Assembly (NCBI GenBank): GCA_029532625.1
Contig: JARFXM010000011.1
Span: forward strand, 124,001 to 188,000
Direction of reading: 5' to 3'
Origin: Lomentospora prolificans
Lineage: Eukaryota; Ascomycota; Sordariomycetes; Microascales; Microascaceae
Length of the DNA: 64,000 bases
Below the pieces are notes generated by a model, which did not search any database, was not told the DNA's origin, and worked only from the letters and a program-made list of their open reading frames with translations. Of the stretch, positions 30,910-42,525 are shown in pieces. The position numbers and the translations under genes were made by a program. Each line of letters begins with the position of its first letter. Within the stretch, counting starts at the first letter, position 1.

Positions 30910-33608
30910 GTTCACATCAATGTTTAGTATCGCAAATTGTTGGCGCGACAATAATTAAAGGAACTACAAGAGAACATGAAGAGAATCAGAGAATACGTAT
31001 GAGGAAAGAAGTAAAGTTGAACGAAGGGAGGATTGGTAATGACGGCCTGGATCCACGTAGGAATCGAGCGAATTTCCATCCCTGACGTCGTCGCTATTCC
31101 TCCCGCGCTTCTTGGGACGTTCGCTTGCCGGCGCAAGTACCCTGATGGGATAACGATAACCTTGAGAGGCGCTCGGCCCCACATGTGACGAGCGTCGCGC
31201 TTCACATGAGACGCAGCCTTGGGCAACCCGGAGGGGTCGATAACAACCTTGGCCCGATCTCGTCATCTCGCGACACTCGAACAAGGTCGGGCGACTTTGA
31301 GAGCGGCAGTTGGCGGAGGGGAAGAAACTCTTTGAATAGTTTTATGCTCGCATTCGTCTTCGATGGTGCACCGAGGTAAATTTTCCAGTCTTGCCCCTGC
31401 CCTATTGTGTCTTACTCCTCTTACTCCTCTTTCTTTTCATCTTAGTTTTTTGGGGGGGTTGCACTGTTTCTTATTTTTTAACTGCTCTTAACTTCATTTC
31501 ATATTAAAAATCTATAAAGAATTGAATGTGTTTCCTAAGGGCAAAACTCATCGCGTTGTGGAAACTCCGCTTCTTGACCTAGGTTTAACAAAATAATCTT
31601 CATACTCCTCGGAACATGTCGACTCAATCCTTCATCCCGCGTTTCCCACGATATGGGGGTCCGGAAAGGGTATGCCAGGCCATGACTAGCCAAGGATGCG
31701 CATCTCGGATGTATCAGCCGCCGGTATCTATGTTTTCTAACTACTGTCTTTTGTGGGACCTCACCTCACCTTATCTCTCGCGGCTAGACCACTCTCCCGT
31801 CCTAGAAAAAGGTTATCTCTGGACCACGGAATCTGCTGAACCAGGGGGCCTCTTGCGCTTTGTGACAAGGCAGATTGGCCTGCCAATTGTGCTTCACTTT
31901 GGGCTTCCCGGCGTTTCCACAGCTGCTAATATATAAAGGTCTCAGGCCCAAACATGTTACAGGAAGCGGCTATGATTATCGTTATTTTGGTACACTCTAT
32001 GTTACGCGGGAGGTTCAATCGGTGGTCATGGTAGCCAGAACAATTCTATCATCCAAGAGTAGAAGTTTGTATCAAGACGATGCATCCCTGAGCAGGCTCG
32101 GAGGCCCATGTCATCGTATCAAACAGATTATATTAAATGTCACCAAGAAATGTAACCAAAGTTGTCAGCCTTTGTGTAACCTCGAAGGGTTAGTGGATTT
32201 CACGACCATACCGGGGTATATTCATCCAGAGAGTTCGTGGGCGTAATCAATATGGGCTCTGCCAAAGTATTGTCTAGCGCCACGGCAATATGTAGCCGGG
32301 GGATTCCTAGAACCTTGGTAGAGCCATTTAGAACCTTAGTTTGTCATAGATGTGCTCATGGTATGGGGCCAAGTTCAACATCATACGTTCCGGAAGAGAT
32401 AGAGGAAAATTCCATGAACCTAGCCGTGGTACGGGCGGGCTGCAGTCCGGGTCGCCTCCTCATGATGGCAATGATTGTCTTCGGCTATCAGCGTTCTCTA
32501 GGTTACAACTATGAAAGTGCGAATTTCTACCATATCCATTCAAGCTAGGAAGAGAACGCAAAAGCTGTAGGCCTCTCGCGCCTCACACCCCATGACCTGG
32601 GCTCCACCAATATATAAATAGCTCGAGATAATATGTGAGGTAGGTTGTTCGGGTCTATCATGGTTCTCGTGTGCGATTAGGAGCGCTTGATGCCTTGTCG
32701 CCCGGAGTCCATGGCACTGACACAGGAGGCACATTTTTCAACAAGGCATTCCGTGCCTGGGAGAGTCATATACCTCATCACAACCCATTTTCATCGGGTG
32801 TCAATACCACGTGTGACCTACCCCTGCAGTCTGTGCCTCCCCTTGCTGGCTAGCTGGCATTTCCATGGCGGGTCGACTCATGGACGCCTAGGAAATGGTA
32901 CGGTGCACTTGCCTACCTCTTTGCCGCTGCGTCATGGAGAATGTATTTGCGTTTCTAATTATCCCTTACATTGGAAAGAATGGACATTGTTGAGTCGTTA
33001 TAACACTCAACCTCGGCGGGGCTGCAGTAATATTATCGTAATCCCGACAGCCCGGCCTAATTTCCCCAGGTCGTTACAATGCCAGCAAGGGGGAACGATG
33101 CAAGGGTGAGTAATGTCCAAAGTTTTGCTTGTACATCTTCAGATCAAGACCTATATTTGCATCTACAAGTTTTAGTACTTACACATATTTGTATATACAG
33201 ATATTGTTATATTTATATTTATTAGTATTTTTATTAATGCTTGTATTGATGTCTTTTTCTATCGCTACCTTTTCTTTTTTAAACCACGTAATAGCTGCGG
33301 CTCTGCCTAACCCAGGTTCATAGTTTTATCTGTTCATGGTAAAGGCACTGCGATTCTGCTACCATAATGCTGGCAACGTGGCTGATTCCAATCACGACAT
33401 CAGAGCCTCAATGGCGAAGGAGGGAAAGAGGGGTAACACCAGCATGTGACTTCTGTACCGCGCTACTGCAGTCATGGAGCGCCGATATCCATCCCTGGAT
33501 CAAGCAAGGTCTTGCTTGGCTCTTAACAAAAGCTTCAGCAAAGAGCGCAGGCCCAACCCAACCTCATCCAGTATTAGAATCCCCCTTGCACACACACCAT
33601 TGCTCAAG
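30910..33608. other. Long gene-free region (2.7 kb)
   Basis: This spacer lies between the divergent starts of the F-box gene (minus) and the glyoxalase-like gene (plus). It has a T/CT-rich stretch at 31400-31480 and an AT-rich, T-rich stretch at 33130-33280. Short open frames are present but none looks like a protein. GGCTAGCTGGC occurs near 32848. Promoters are expected at both ends. Confidence 0.5.
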
Positions 33609-34466
33609 ATGTCGGCAGCCGACGCCCTACCTATCCTAGACCACATCGTCATCTTGGTGTCTTTCGAATCTCTCCAGAAGCTCCCAGAGCAGTTGGAGAA
33701 TGCTCTCGCGGTAATCGACGGTGGCTCCCACGCTGACGGCCTCACACTGAACAAACTCATCATCTTTCGTGACGGCAGCTACATCGAGCTGATCGCATTC
33801 CGCGAGAACTTGGACCCTGAGCGTCGGCACGGCCATCGGTGGGGATCTTTAAAGGAAGGCGCCATAATCGACTGGGCTTACACCCTCGCCGACGAAAAGG
33901 CTTTCCCAGCAGTGCAGAAGCGCGTGGAGGAGGCAAGCCCCGAAACAGGTGTGAGGTATCAGGACCCCGTTGCAGGGGGGCGTCGGCGGCCGGACGGAGC
34001 CGAGTTGAAATGGGCTGTCAGCTCCGCTCAGGATGCTTCTCACAAGCCTCTTTGGCCCGGAATGGCTCCATTCTGGTGCCTTGATCGTACCCCGCGACAT
34101 CTAAGAGTACCGTATCGCGATGAAAAGACTGGTGTGGCGCTGCCTCACACAACTCACGCATCCGGCGCCCTTGGTATCTCCCAAGTCTTCATCTCCGTGC
34201 CTGAAAAGGAATTTTCATCAACCTGCCTCTTGTATGATTTAGTGCATGGACCGGCTATTAAACACGGCTCTCCAGAAAAAGCGTGGCACTGGACTGTTTA
34301 TGCAGGTTCGAGCCGGGGCGAGCAGGTGGTCTCCCTCAGCGCGAGCCCTGGCAGCAAAGAACGCCATATTAGCCTTCGACTGGTTGGAGACCAGGATAGC
34401 CCTCGCAGTATACATGTTCTTCCCGGTCTAACTCTGGAATTTGATAATCGCTCGGATGGGGAGTAA
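33609..34466 (+). CDS. Glyoxalase-like domain protein
   Basis: Single exon, 285 residues. The ATG at 33609 is chosen because the family begins a few residues later with LDHIVILVSFESLQKLPEQL; upstream sequence in frame is low-complexity and without homology-like features. The pattern is that of the Glyoxalase_3 domain (vicinal oxygen chelate fold): LDHI, a hydrophilic stretch with GGSHADGLTLNKLIIFRDGSYIELIAF, then HRWGSLKEGAIIDWAYTL, and a second module with GALGISQVFISVPEKEF. His in LDHI and Glu in YIEL are at the usual metal-ligand positions. Members are found in fungi and bacteria, usually without a known reaction. I cannot assign a substrate. It is convergent with the GMC oxidoreductase gene. 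Confidence 0.87.
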   Translation: MSAADALPILDHIVILVSFESLQKLPEQLENALAVIDGGSHADGLTLNKLIIFRDGSYIELIAFRENLDPERRHGHRWGSLKEGAIIDWAYTLADEKAFPAVQKRVEEASPETGVRYQDPVAGGRRRPDGAELKWAVSSAQDASHKPLWPGMAPFWCLDRTPRHLRVPYRDEKTGVALPHTTHASGALGISQVFISVPEKEFSSTCLLYDLVHGPAIKHGSPEKAWHWTVYAGSSRGEQVVSLSASPGSKERHISLRLVGDQDSPRSIHVLPGLTLEFDNRSDGE

Positions 34467-34903
34467 ATCTGTCCGCGGTAGGATTCGGATGGACTGTCGG
34501 CACATTTCCTGGGATTTCCATTGGCCTCGTCCTGGGGTTGTACAATTCAAGTGTGGGTGACTGAATTTCTACAATCCCTTGCCTGAACATGGAAGTGACG
34601 GTAAAAATTAGCATATAATAAACGGTCCGTACACGCATAGCAGGATGGATCTAGATTCTCGTCGTGTTTATCACCCTCTATTCCAAAAGCTGATTGTAGG
34701 AAGGCGACCTGGAAAAGGTAATAATAACACCAGCTGCTGCGCCGCCAACGGCATTTGTGATGATGATCGCCTTGCTAAAAAAAAAATAAAAACAAAAAAA
34801 AGATAAAGAAATAAATAAAAAAAAAGGGAAAAACGGAAATACAAATCGAAGTGGTAGTTTTAGTCATATAATTTGTCTTCATATCTATAGACATTAATAC
34901 AAA
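34467..34903. other. Short spacer between convergent genes
   Basis: About 440 bases holding the 3' ends of the glyoxalase-like and GMC genes. A strongly A-rich stretch lies at 34778-34835. No gene is seen. Confidence 0.45.
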
Positions 34904-36559
34904 TCAAGCCTTGGTGCTGAGAAGATGCACGGCCAACCTCTGAGCCAAAGCGACCAGCGTCAAAGTAGGATTCGCCGACGGGCTAACGGGGAAAACAGAA
35001 AGGTCACAAACGTAAAGGTTCTTCAAGCCGTTTACCTTGAGATTCGTGTCTACAACGCCCTTACCGTCCTCGCCGAGACGCATCGTACCGACCTCGTGGC
35101 CGACAACGCCGAATCCAGCCTTGCCAACGCCTGGCAGAGGGAGTTCGTGGCCATCGCCTTCTTTGTGACCCAGGGCGGCGCCGATATCTCTGGCGAGCTG
35201 TTGCATAAGCGGGATATGTGCAGTGTTATCCTTGACCGCCTCGATCTGGATCGTAGTAGTAGGATCGGGCAGGTTGAGGACCCTATTCCTGTCGTCAAGA
35301 GGGGCGCCCATGCAGAAGGCGACTTGGACGACGCTCTTGGAAATATTCTTCTTCTTGAGAGCCTCGTTGAAGTCGGATTCCGCCACTTCGTCGAAGTCCT
35401 CATCCAAGTATACGGTGGGCAGCTTTTCGGCCTGCGTCCGGCCGAGGAAAGTGTCTGCGTTGACAGCAATATTCACGAGCACGGGCTCATCGCCAAACTT
35501 AACCCAACTGTTGAGTTTGAGTGGCTGGCTGTTCAGAGTCTGAAGATGCGGTCCCTGAAGCACCTCAAACCGGGTACCCCAGATATCGTGGTCCATGAGG
35601 CCTCTGCCGATGAGCTTTCCAGACTCGCTGGCGGGCTGGCATCCCTCGCCGAGGCCGCTTCTTAACGCGATAGAGGGGCTGCCGAGCGTACCGGCGGAAA
35701 GAATCACAGAAGCGTTGCGAACGGGGATTTGTCGCTCCTCGCCCGAAGCATCGCTTACAGTGATGCTGACGATGGTTGACGGATCGTTGGCTTCACGGTT
35801 CACTGTGAGAGTCCTCGTGTTCGGTAGGACGGTAATACGCTCGTCTCTGTTGTAAACGCGATCCAGGATCCAATTGACGGGGCTGAATGCACCCATGGAA
35901 AATTGGTACAGCGACCTGCCGGGGTTCTTGGTGGCGAACTCGGCGGCCAAGGCGCAGTTCGTGAACGATGTTCCCCATTCCTTTGTCCCCTCGTTCAGGT
36001 TCTGAACCAAGCTGGCGATGTTGCCGACGACGTCAGCGCCAACAGATCCGTTTTCCGGATACGGGCGATCGAGCGAGGCGTGCGGGTCGTTGGCGAGAAT
36101 CTGGTAGGCCTTGTCGTAACCGCCGTCCTCCAGTAGATATTTACAAATCTCTTTGGGGAAATTGGCCTCGAGGTCCTCGGGATGCGCCTTGGGCGTGTAC
36201 AGACCCCAGACGTTTCCACGTCCGCCGAGGCAGAAGAATTCGCCTCCGACGTAGGGGTACGAGCCCTGCGTTACCGTGTTGACGGGCTCCTTGAGGGCGT
36301 GGTAGACGATGTCGTTGTCCTGGGAAGGGCCGGCGGGGATGTTGTGGCTCCAATGGGGCCGAGGGGCGTTGAGGCAGTGGGTGCTGAAGACGGCGCCGCC
36401 GCGCTCGATGAGGAGGACTTTAGCCGTGCTGCTCTGTTCGAGGAGACATTGGGCTAGGATGCCGCCGCCCATGCCGGTGCCGACGATGATGTAGTCGTAG
36501 AAGCCATACTCACATAGCCTAGAGACGTCGTTGATGGAAGCTGAGAGGAATTTGTCCAT
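34904..36559 (-). CDS. GMC-family FAD-dependent oxidoreductase (pyranose-oxidase-like)
   Basis: Single exon, 551 residues from the ATG at 36559. GMC enzymes oxidise alcohols or sugars with FAD. The Rossmann start YDYIIVGTGMGGGILAQ with VLLIERGG binds the ADP part of FAD (Gly 27, 29, 31). FCLGGRGNVWGLYTP follows, and then ILSAGTLGSPSIALRSGLGE and the LMDHDIWGTRFEV stretch. The C-terminus has VGHEVGTMRLGEDG and NLYVCDLSVFPVSPSANPTLT, where the Asn-Pro ends the active site; the expected catalytic His is probably the one in VGHEVG. These two blocks are closer to pyranose 2-oxidase-like proteins than to glucose oxidase or choline dehydrogenase. No signal peptide is seen from this ATG, so an intracellular enzyme is likely. 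The frame stays open upstream but without an ATG. Confidence 0.9.
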   Translation of the reverse strand: MDKFLSASINDVSRLCEYGFYDYIIVGTGMGGGILAQCLLEQSSTAKVLLIERGGAVFSTHCLNAPRPHWSHNIPAGPSQDNDIVYHALKEPVNTVTQGSYPYVGGEFFCLGGRGNVWGLYTPKAHPEDLEANFPKEICKYLLEDGGYDKAYQILANDPHASLDRPYPENGSVGADVVGNIASLVQNLNEGTKEWGTSFTNCALAAEFATKNPGRSLYQFSMGAFSPVNWILDRVYNRDERITVLPNTRTLTVNREANDPSTIVSITVSDASGEERQIPVRNASVILSAGTLGSPSIALRSGLGEGCQPASESGKLIGRGLMDHDIWGTRFEVLQGPHLQTLNSQPLKLNSWVKFGDEPVLVNIAVNADTFLGRTQAEKLPTVYLDEDFDEVAESDFNEALKKKNISKSVVQVAFCMGAPLDDRNRVLNLPDPTTTIQIEAVKDNTAHIPLMQQLARDIGAALGHKEGDGHELPLPGVGKAGFGVVGHEVGTMRLGEDGKGVVDTNLKVNGLKNLYVCDLSVFPVSPSANPTLTLVALAQRLAVHLLSTKA

Positions 36560-38026
36560 ATTTACTAGCAATTGAGGGGGCCACTCTTGCGATAAGAGAT
36601 CGTCTTTGCCGGTTCGGGGAAAAGGGATAATCCAGCAAAGGCGATAATAACCCAAGGAACGAGAAAAGAGCACCTCAAGGATTCGGGATGGAGACCCGCG
36701 TTAAATAGCTTCACCGCTCAATAAGCGAGAACAGAAAGCTACGATGCACACAACCTAGAAGCCGGCCGCTCGGATCGACTCGGCCTTGGATGCTCCGAAA
36801 ACGTGCTGGAAAGGAGGGGAGACATCTTCAATCGTGGCGCAAGCTGTGCAGGCGGCCAATCGTGCGGCACACTGCAGCATTATTTTTTTTCTTTCTCCTT
36901 CAGGTCTGTAGTTTTTCCACTTTTCAATGGGGTTCGAGAGTCGACACAGCCCAGAACTATCGATTCAATTCATTGAGGAATGGCGCGACATTCCGCGAGC
37001 AAGGGTCTGGAGCGGGGTAAACAATTCTCTCTCGCCTCCCCAACCGAACAGAGCAGTGATTTTCCACGCATGGTCACGATAGTGGGCGGGAACTCAAGCA
37101 GGGGTCGCTCCTTCTGTTTTCAGGGGGATCGGCCCGGTGGCTCCCCGATTCAATGGCGGACCGACAACATTTGACTTTGACCGTTGTCGGCTGCAATCTA
37201 GTGCAGCATCTATCCATGATGGGGTGCCATGCCATGCCGGATGAATGTGCCATGGCCAGCTGGCAATCTTTTTTATGTGCCAGCTGGCTGTGAACATGGA
37301 GCTCGAGATCGCCTCTGCCACCTCGAGAGCATTAATCAGGTTAGATGGTAAACGGATGCAATAGCGGGAGACTTCAGACTAAACTTACTCTGAACAAAAG
37401 AGAAAAAAAAATTAAAAAAATTGAAAAAAATAACATGTGCTGAGGGCTGTTCGAGAAATATAGTCAGATGATCAATCCTCCTTGAAGTGCGGACCCTACA
37501 CCCTGCGCTCTCTCTCTCGGCGAGTGTCGTCATGATGGCTCTTTAGGGAAACGATTTAGCATCCCTCCCGACGACTGCAAAAATCCACTTTTATCTCCTC
37601 CCGCGTAGGCGCTAAAGACGAGAATAGTGCGAAGCGCCAGCCAGTTAATAACGCTATCCGTCAATTGCAGCAACACCTCGACTGATTCTTGGCCAACCTC
37701 TCCGGCGAGCGCGCCTTCTCCAGATCGATGACGGCCGCAAGCTCATGAACCGACGCGTCCAGCTCACTCGCCCGCACGTCACGTTCATCTGCAGCCGCGC
37801 TTCATACGTGCTTTCCCGCCATTGGCTTGGTCGTGTGTTCCCATCCTGGCGCCCCACGACTGGCCAAAACTCCTCTTTGGGCTCGGATGAGGTGCCAAGG
37901 CGACTTGACATCGTAGTACCAACTGTCCCACCCATTAGCTTTGCCCTCCAGCCACACGGAGGGGACCAAGAGTCCGGTCTACCGTCGCGACGCGCTGGAA
38001 ATACGGTACATGGTGAAATATCTACT
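36560..38026. promoter_or_regulatory. Divergent upstream region of GMC and exonuclease genes
   Basis: About 1.47 kb. It should contain both promoters. An A-rich tract lies at 37408-37432, and GCCAGCTGGC words occur near 37256 and 37278. The frame of the exonuclease is open upstream with an ATG at 37745, so part of this region may encode an N-terminal extension. Confidence 0.45.
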
Positions 38027-38848
38027 ATGCCTACCGAGAAGGTTGCGTCGAGCTTCGTATCTTCCGTTGAGGCGGTCGCCTCCCTCATCGACGCCATTAG
38101 TAACCTGTCGTGGGGCAGCCAGCCGGCCCTGTATATCGACTTGGAGGGCACCAAGCTTTCCCGGGAGGGTACTATATCAATCGTTTCCATATATGTGCAG
38201 CCGCTGAAGCACGTGTACCTCGTGGACGTACACACACTGCGAGAAGCTGCATTTACCACCCCGGGAGCCCGCCTCTGGTCGGGCCGCAGCCTGGATCTCA
38301 AGGCCATTTTCGAGGCGCAAGACATCACAAAGGTTTTTTTCGACGTGCGCAACGACTCGGATGCTCTGTACGCACACTACGGAATTAGGCTGCGTGGGGT
38401 GGAAGACGTACAGCTTATGGAAAATGCTTGCCGCCCGGACGGTCGGCGCCGTTTCCTGAACGGGCTCGACCGGTGCATCGACCAGGATCTGCATGTCACA
38501 CGTGAGGAGAAGACGGCCTGGAAATCCGTCAAGGAAAAAGGTCTCGCTCTCTTTCACCCTCGCAAAGGGGGTTCCTACGAGGTTTTCAACGCTCGGCCGC
38601 TGGACCCCAATATCGAGCGTTATTGTGTCAACGATGTGGTTTTCCTGCCCATCTTACGTGCCCAATACTTGACGCGTCTCGATGGAGCGTGGCAAATAAA
38701 GGTCGCTCATGAGACGACAAACCGGGTTCGTGAGTCGCAGGAAGCATCGTATCAACCTCATAGAGAGGATAAGGCCTTTGGCCCATGGGAGCAACCACCG
38801 AAGAGCGAGAGACATCCCAAAGTTGAGAAGGAGAAACGGATTCAGTAG
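38027..38848 (+). CDS. 3'-5' exonuclease of the DEDDy (RNase D-like) type
   Basis: 273 residues from the ATG at 38027; an in-frame ATG at 37745 would add 94 residues rich in Arg and Ser. The family degrades RNA or DNA from the 3' end with two metal ions. The acidic motifs are visible: Exo I at ALYIDLEGT (Asp 38, Glu 40), Exo II at FFDVRNDSDALY (Asn 109, Asp 112), and Exo III at YCVNDVVFL (Tyr 199, Asp 203, the Y-x-x-x-D form that defines DEDDy). The start at 38027 matches the usual N-terminus of fungal homologues, which begin shortly before the first acidic motif. The C-terminal 40 residues are charged and probably flexible. The Argonaute gene begins 453 bases downstream on the same strand. 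The Neurospora Argonaute partner QIP is a DEDDh exonuclease, so this is not a QIP orthologue by motif. Confidence 0.88.
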   Translation: MPTEKVASSFVSSVEAVASLIDAISNLSWGSQPALYIDLEGTKLSREGTISIVSIYVQPLKHVYLVDVHTLREAAFTTPGARLWSGRSLDLKAIFEAQDITKVFFDVRNDSDALYAHYGIRLRGVEDVQLMENACRPDGRRRFLNGLDRCIDQDLHVTREEKTAWKSVKEKGLALFHPRKGGSYEVFNARPLDPNIERYCVNDVVFLPILRAQYLTRLDGAWQIKVAHETTNRVRESQEASYQPHREDKAFGPWEQPPKSERHPKVEKEKRIQ

Positions 38849-39301
38849 GGCTACTGAACCTACGAGGCTATTGACCCTACGATGATGTATGGATGGGCAT
38901 AATAATGAAGGAGCTGGTGTCAAACAAGAAAGGAGCGCTTTAATCCGCAGAGAGAAAGAGGTAATTGGATCCCCTCGTTCTGTCGTAAATGCCGGCTTGG
39001 ATTTGCCAGATATTACATCCGGGCCAAAGCCAATCCCTGAATTTCAGCAGCTACACAATCATCAGATGCTGAGGAATGATGTTTGTTTGCACAGATGGTT
39101 TGCCTTTCGCATATCCATCAGCGCCACAAGTCAAGGCTGAGCGGGCACCAATCGAAACCGCAAACAGATCTCTTGTCCGCTTCTTTGAATTAAAGAACCA
39201 CCAGGCCAGGCTGCCATCACTCCTTCCTCTTTCCCTCTTTCAAACCCCGACCTAGCATCTAAGCCAATTTTTCTTGTTTCTCTTTTTTCGCTCGTGAGAT
39301 C
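38849..39301. promoter_or_regulatory. Spacer between exonuclease and Argonaute genes
   Basis: 453 bases on the plus-strand side of both genes, holding the exonuclease 3' end and the Argonaute promoter. A CCAAT sequence occurs near 39148, and a CT-rich leader near 39215-39290 precedes the Argonaute ATG, as is common in fungal promoters. Confidence 0.45.
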
Positions 39302-42300
39302 ATGTCGTACAACCCACGCGGAGGCGGTCGCGGCCGTGGCCATGGAGGAGGTTTCGGTGGAGGAGGAGGTTTCGGGGTTCGTGGCGGCGGTCGTGGCGGC
39401 GGTCGTGGCGGCGGTAGCGCAGGGGCGCGAGTTTATGAGTGAGTATTCACCGATTTACTTGGATTTGACAGTGTAAAACGCGGGAAGAACACCACTGAAG
39501 AGTTCATCACCGAGATTCTAGGCAACCGGGGCCAAATATCGCGCCCTCTGCCGAGGTCACCAGAACTGAAGATACGATCCTCTCGAAGCAGCTAGGCCTT
39601 CAACTCGGAAATCTGGGCCTCAGGCCTTCGTTCCCGATTCGACCAGGGTACGGGACCGGCGGTCGAAAGATAACAGTATGGGCGAACTACGTCGAGATGG
39701 TGGCGTCGCCGTTGACGCTCTACCGATATGATATATCCGTTTCCCCATCCGCTACTGGGCGGAAGCTGGGCCAGATAGTCCGACAACTGCTATTTCAAGC
39801 CCCCGAGCTGGCGGAGTTCAGGCAAGATATCGTGACGGACTTCAAGTCGACCATTCTCTCGCGCCGCTTGCTCGGCGGAAACCAGGTCACCATACAGATA
39901 ACCTATCAGAATGAAATGCACGACGAGCCCCGAACGGATGCACCCGTATACACCGTCCGTCTACTGTACACAACCACCCTCAGCGTCGCGGACCTCGTCA
40001 ACCACGTCAGATCCACGGACCCAAGTGCCACGTACCTCGACAAGATGCCGACTATTCAAGCCCTCAACATCTTTTTGAACCACCACGCGCGACAATCCAG
40101 GGACCTCGTGGCAGTCGGGTCCAACAAGGCGTTCTCCATCAGGGAAGACACCGCGAACTACCACTTGGGAGCAGGTTTGTTGGCGATCCGAGGGTTTTTT
40201 GCCAGTGTCCGTGCGGCAACGGCGCGTATCCTCGTGAACGTCAATGTAAGCCACGGAGTCTTTTACAACCATGGTCCCTTGGACGGGTTGATGAACGAAT
40301 ACATGGAGCGCAACAGGAGCCTACCGGCCCTGGCTTCCTTTGTTAAGAGGCTGAGGGTTACCATGCGTCATCTCCCCGAGCGCAGGAACAGGCGGGGCGA
40401 AGTCATCGTCCGAGTCAAGACCGTGCTCGGGTTGGCCACGCAGAACGACGGCCAAGGCACTGCCCATCCGCCGCGCGTCAGGAAATTCGGTGGTGGTCCA
40501 AAGGAGGTCGAGTTCTGGATGGATGGCGCTTCTCATTCCACGCCGACGAGGCCCTCGCAGGAACAGGCCGGCGGCGGAGCTAAGAAGAAGAAAGGAAAAG
40601 TGGCCCAGCAGGCTGCCCAGGGGAGCAAGCCACCGCCGGGCACCGGAAGCGGGAGGTACATCAGCGTTTACGATTATTTCCATCAGAGTGAGTGTGTTTT
40701 GTCTGCGGGGGTGTGGTCTTGGCACTAATAACTACAAATCCTTTTAGCATATCACCGCGCTGTAAATCCAAATCTTCCCGTCGTCAATGTCGGAACCCGG
40801 GAGCGACCGACTTACTTGCCGGCGGAAGCCTGCAATGTCATCCCTGGACAAAACGCGAACACGAAGCTGAGCCCGGAACAGACGCAAAACATGATAAAGT
40901 TTGCCGTCCGCAGGCCTTGGGAGAATGCCGAATCAATCGTCCGCTACGGGCTTGCCACCTCTGGTCTATCGAGATCGAACCCCCTTTTGGTAAGATGATG
41001 TTGCGGAGCATGCACAGTCCATGATACAAAGGTTAATAACACAGATTCTTTTCAGGAACAATTCGGACTCTCGTTCTCGTCCGGCTTAATCAAAGTTCCC
41101 GGTCGCGTTCTACCAGAACCCAAAGTTCTCTATAAGAAAGAAATCGTCCCGGTCCGGTTCGGAGGCTGGAACATGACGCAAGTGCAGTTCAATGCCGCGG
41201 GAAACCTCCGGAAGTGGTCGTACCTCGTTGTCATACTCCCAGGTTCTCGAAATATTTACGAGTCATCCGACCCGTTCGACGTAGTTACGAGCTTGAAGCA
41301 AGTCCTCACCAGCCGTGGCATTGCCGCCCAGCCACCCTTAAAGGGGCAGAAGCTTTCCCTCTCCGGTCCCGATGATCCGCAGCTCAGCAGCAAGATGGAG
41401 AAAGCGGCGGAAGTCTTGGACCTCCTGTTGGTGATCCTTCCTAGCGCCAACACGCCCGTGTACCATCGCATCAAGTCCTTCGGCGATACCAAGTATGGGC
41501 TCCACACCATCTGCGTGGTGGCTGACAAGCTGGCCAAGCAACAGGGCCAGGATCAGTACTTCAACAACGTGGCGCTAAAATTCAATCTCAAGCTTGGCGG
41601 ACAGAACCAATGGGTTGAGACCAGTCGGCTTGGTATTATTGATGAGGACAAGACAATGATTGTTGGAATCGATGTGACGCACCCGTCTCCCGGATCGAGC
41701 ACGTCGGCTCCCAGCATCGCAGGCATGGTGGCGAGCATAGACAAGCACGCTTCGCAATGGCCAGGTGTGCTCCGCGTCCAATCCGAAGCCCGCCAGGAAA
41801 TGGTGTCCGACCTGAAAGACATGCTCAAGTCGCGACTTGGACTATGGAAAGTCTTGGGCAGGCACAAGGCTCTGCCAGAGAACATTCTAGTCTACCGCGA
41901 TGGAGTGTCAGAGAGCCAGTACCAAAAGGTGTTGGATGAGGAGCTGGTTCTCTTCCGGGAAGCCTGCAGGGAAGTCTACCCTCCTGCAGACCAAAAAGCC
42001 GGATTGCCTCGCCTCACCATCATCATCGTCGGAAAACGGCACCATACTCGCCTCTATCCCACGAACAAGGACGACGCCGATAGGGGTTCCAACAACCCTG
42101 CTGGCACCGTCGTTGACCGGGGCGTCACGGAAGCCGGCATCTGGGACTTCTACCTGCAATCACATACCGCCATCCAGGGCACTGCCAGACCGGCGCACTA
42201 CGTCGTGATTTTGGACGATATATTCCGAAGCCGCTACAAGAAACAGGTTCCACCTCCCCACCGCAACGTAGCCGATGTCATCGAAAGCCTCAGCCAGGCC

Positions 42301-42525
42301 CTCTGCTACACGTACGGTCGTGCAACAAAGGTGGTGAGCATCTGCGCGCCGGTGTACTATGCGCACGTTCTCTGCGAGCGGGCGCGGGTCTATCTCAAGG
42401 ACGTGTACGATGCGACGCCTGCGGCATCGGGAGTTGGGTCTGTGGCCGGAGCGTCTGGTAGTACGATTGGAAATAAGGAGATTGAGCCGCATTCGAAATT
42501 GCGAAATAGTATGTTCTACATTTGA
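39302..42525 (+). CDS. Argonaute protein with complete slicer tetrad
   Basis: Four exons, 39302-39438, 39522-40687, 40748-40989 and 41056-42525, giving 1004 residues. Argonautes bind small RNAs and cut or silence matching transcripts. Residues 1-45 are an RGG-rich tail with three identical 12-base units. The N and linker domains follow (KITVWANYVEM, LTLYRYDISV). The PAZ region ends YHRAVNPNLPVVNVG and TYLPAEACNVIPGQ. MID has LHTICVVADKL and LKFNLKLGGQNQ, holding the 5'-phosphate-binding Lys/Gln pocket. PIWI carries the slicer residues: Asp 721 in GIDVTHP, Glu 763 in SEARQEM, Asp 797 in VYRDGVSE, and His 952 in YYAHVLCERAR. The protein ends MFYI, as Argonautes do. Introns were placed by restoring this order. 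It could be the quelling (QDE-2) or meiotic-silencing (SMS-2) type; I cannot tell which. Confidence 0.96.
39380..39415 (+). repeat. Three tandem 12-base units coding Arg-Gly-Gly-Gly
   Basis: CGTGGCGGCGGT occurs three times head to tail (39380, 39392, 39404) inside the first exon of the Argonaute gene. It encodes R-G-G-G repeats, a site type often used for arginine methylation and RNA contact. Copy number is likely to vary. Confidence 0.9.

Noticed and set aside
34925..35665. 246-residue plus-strand open frame opposite the GMC gene
   Set aside because: The minus strand has continuous GMC family sequence; the opposite frame has no recognisable motif.
38027..38848. Calling the exonuclease a QIP orthologue
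   Set aside because: QIP is of the DEDDh type; this protein has the Y-x-x-x-D third motif of DEDDy enzymes.
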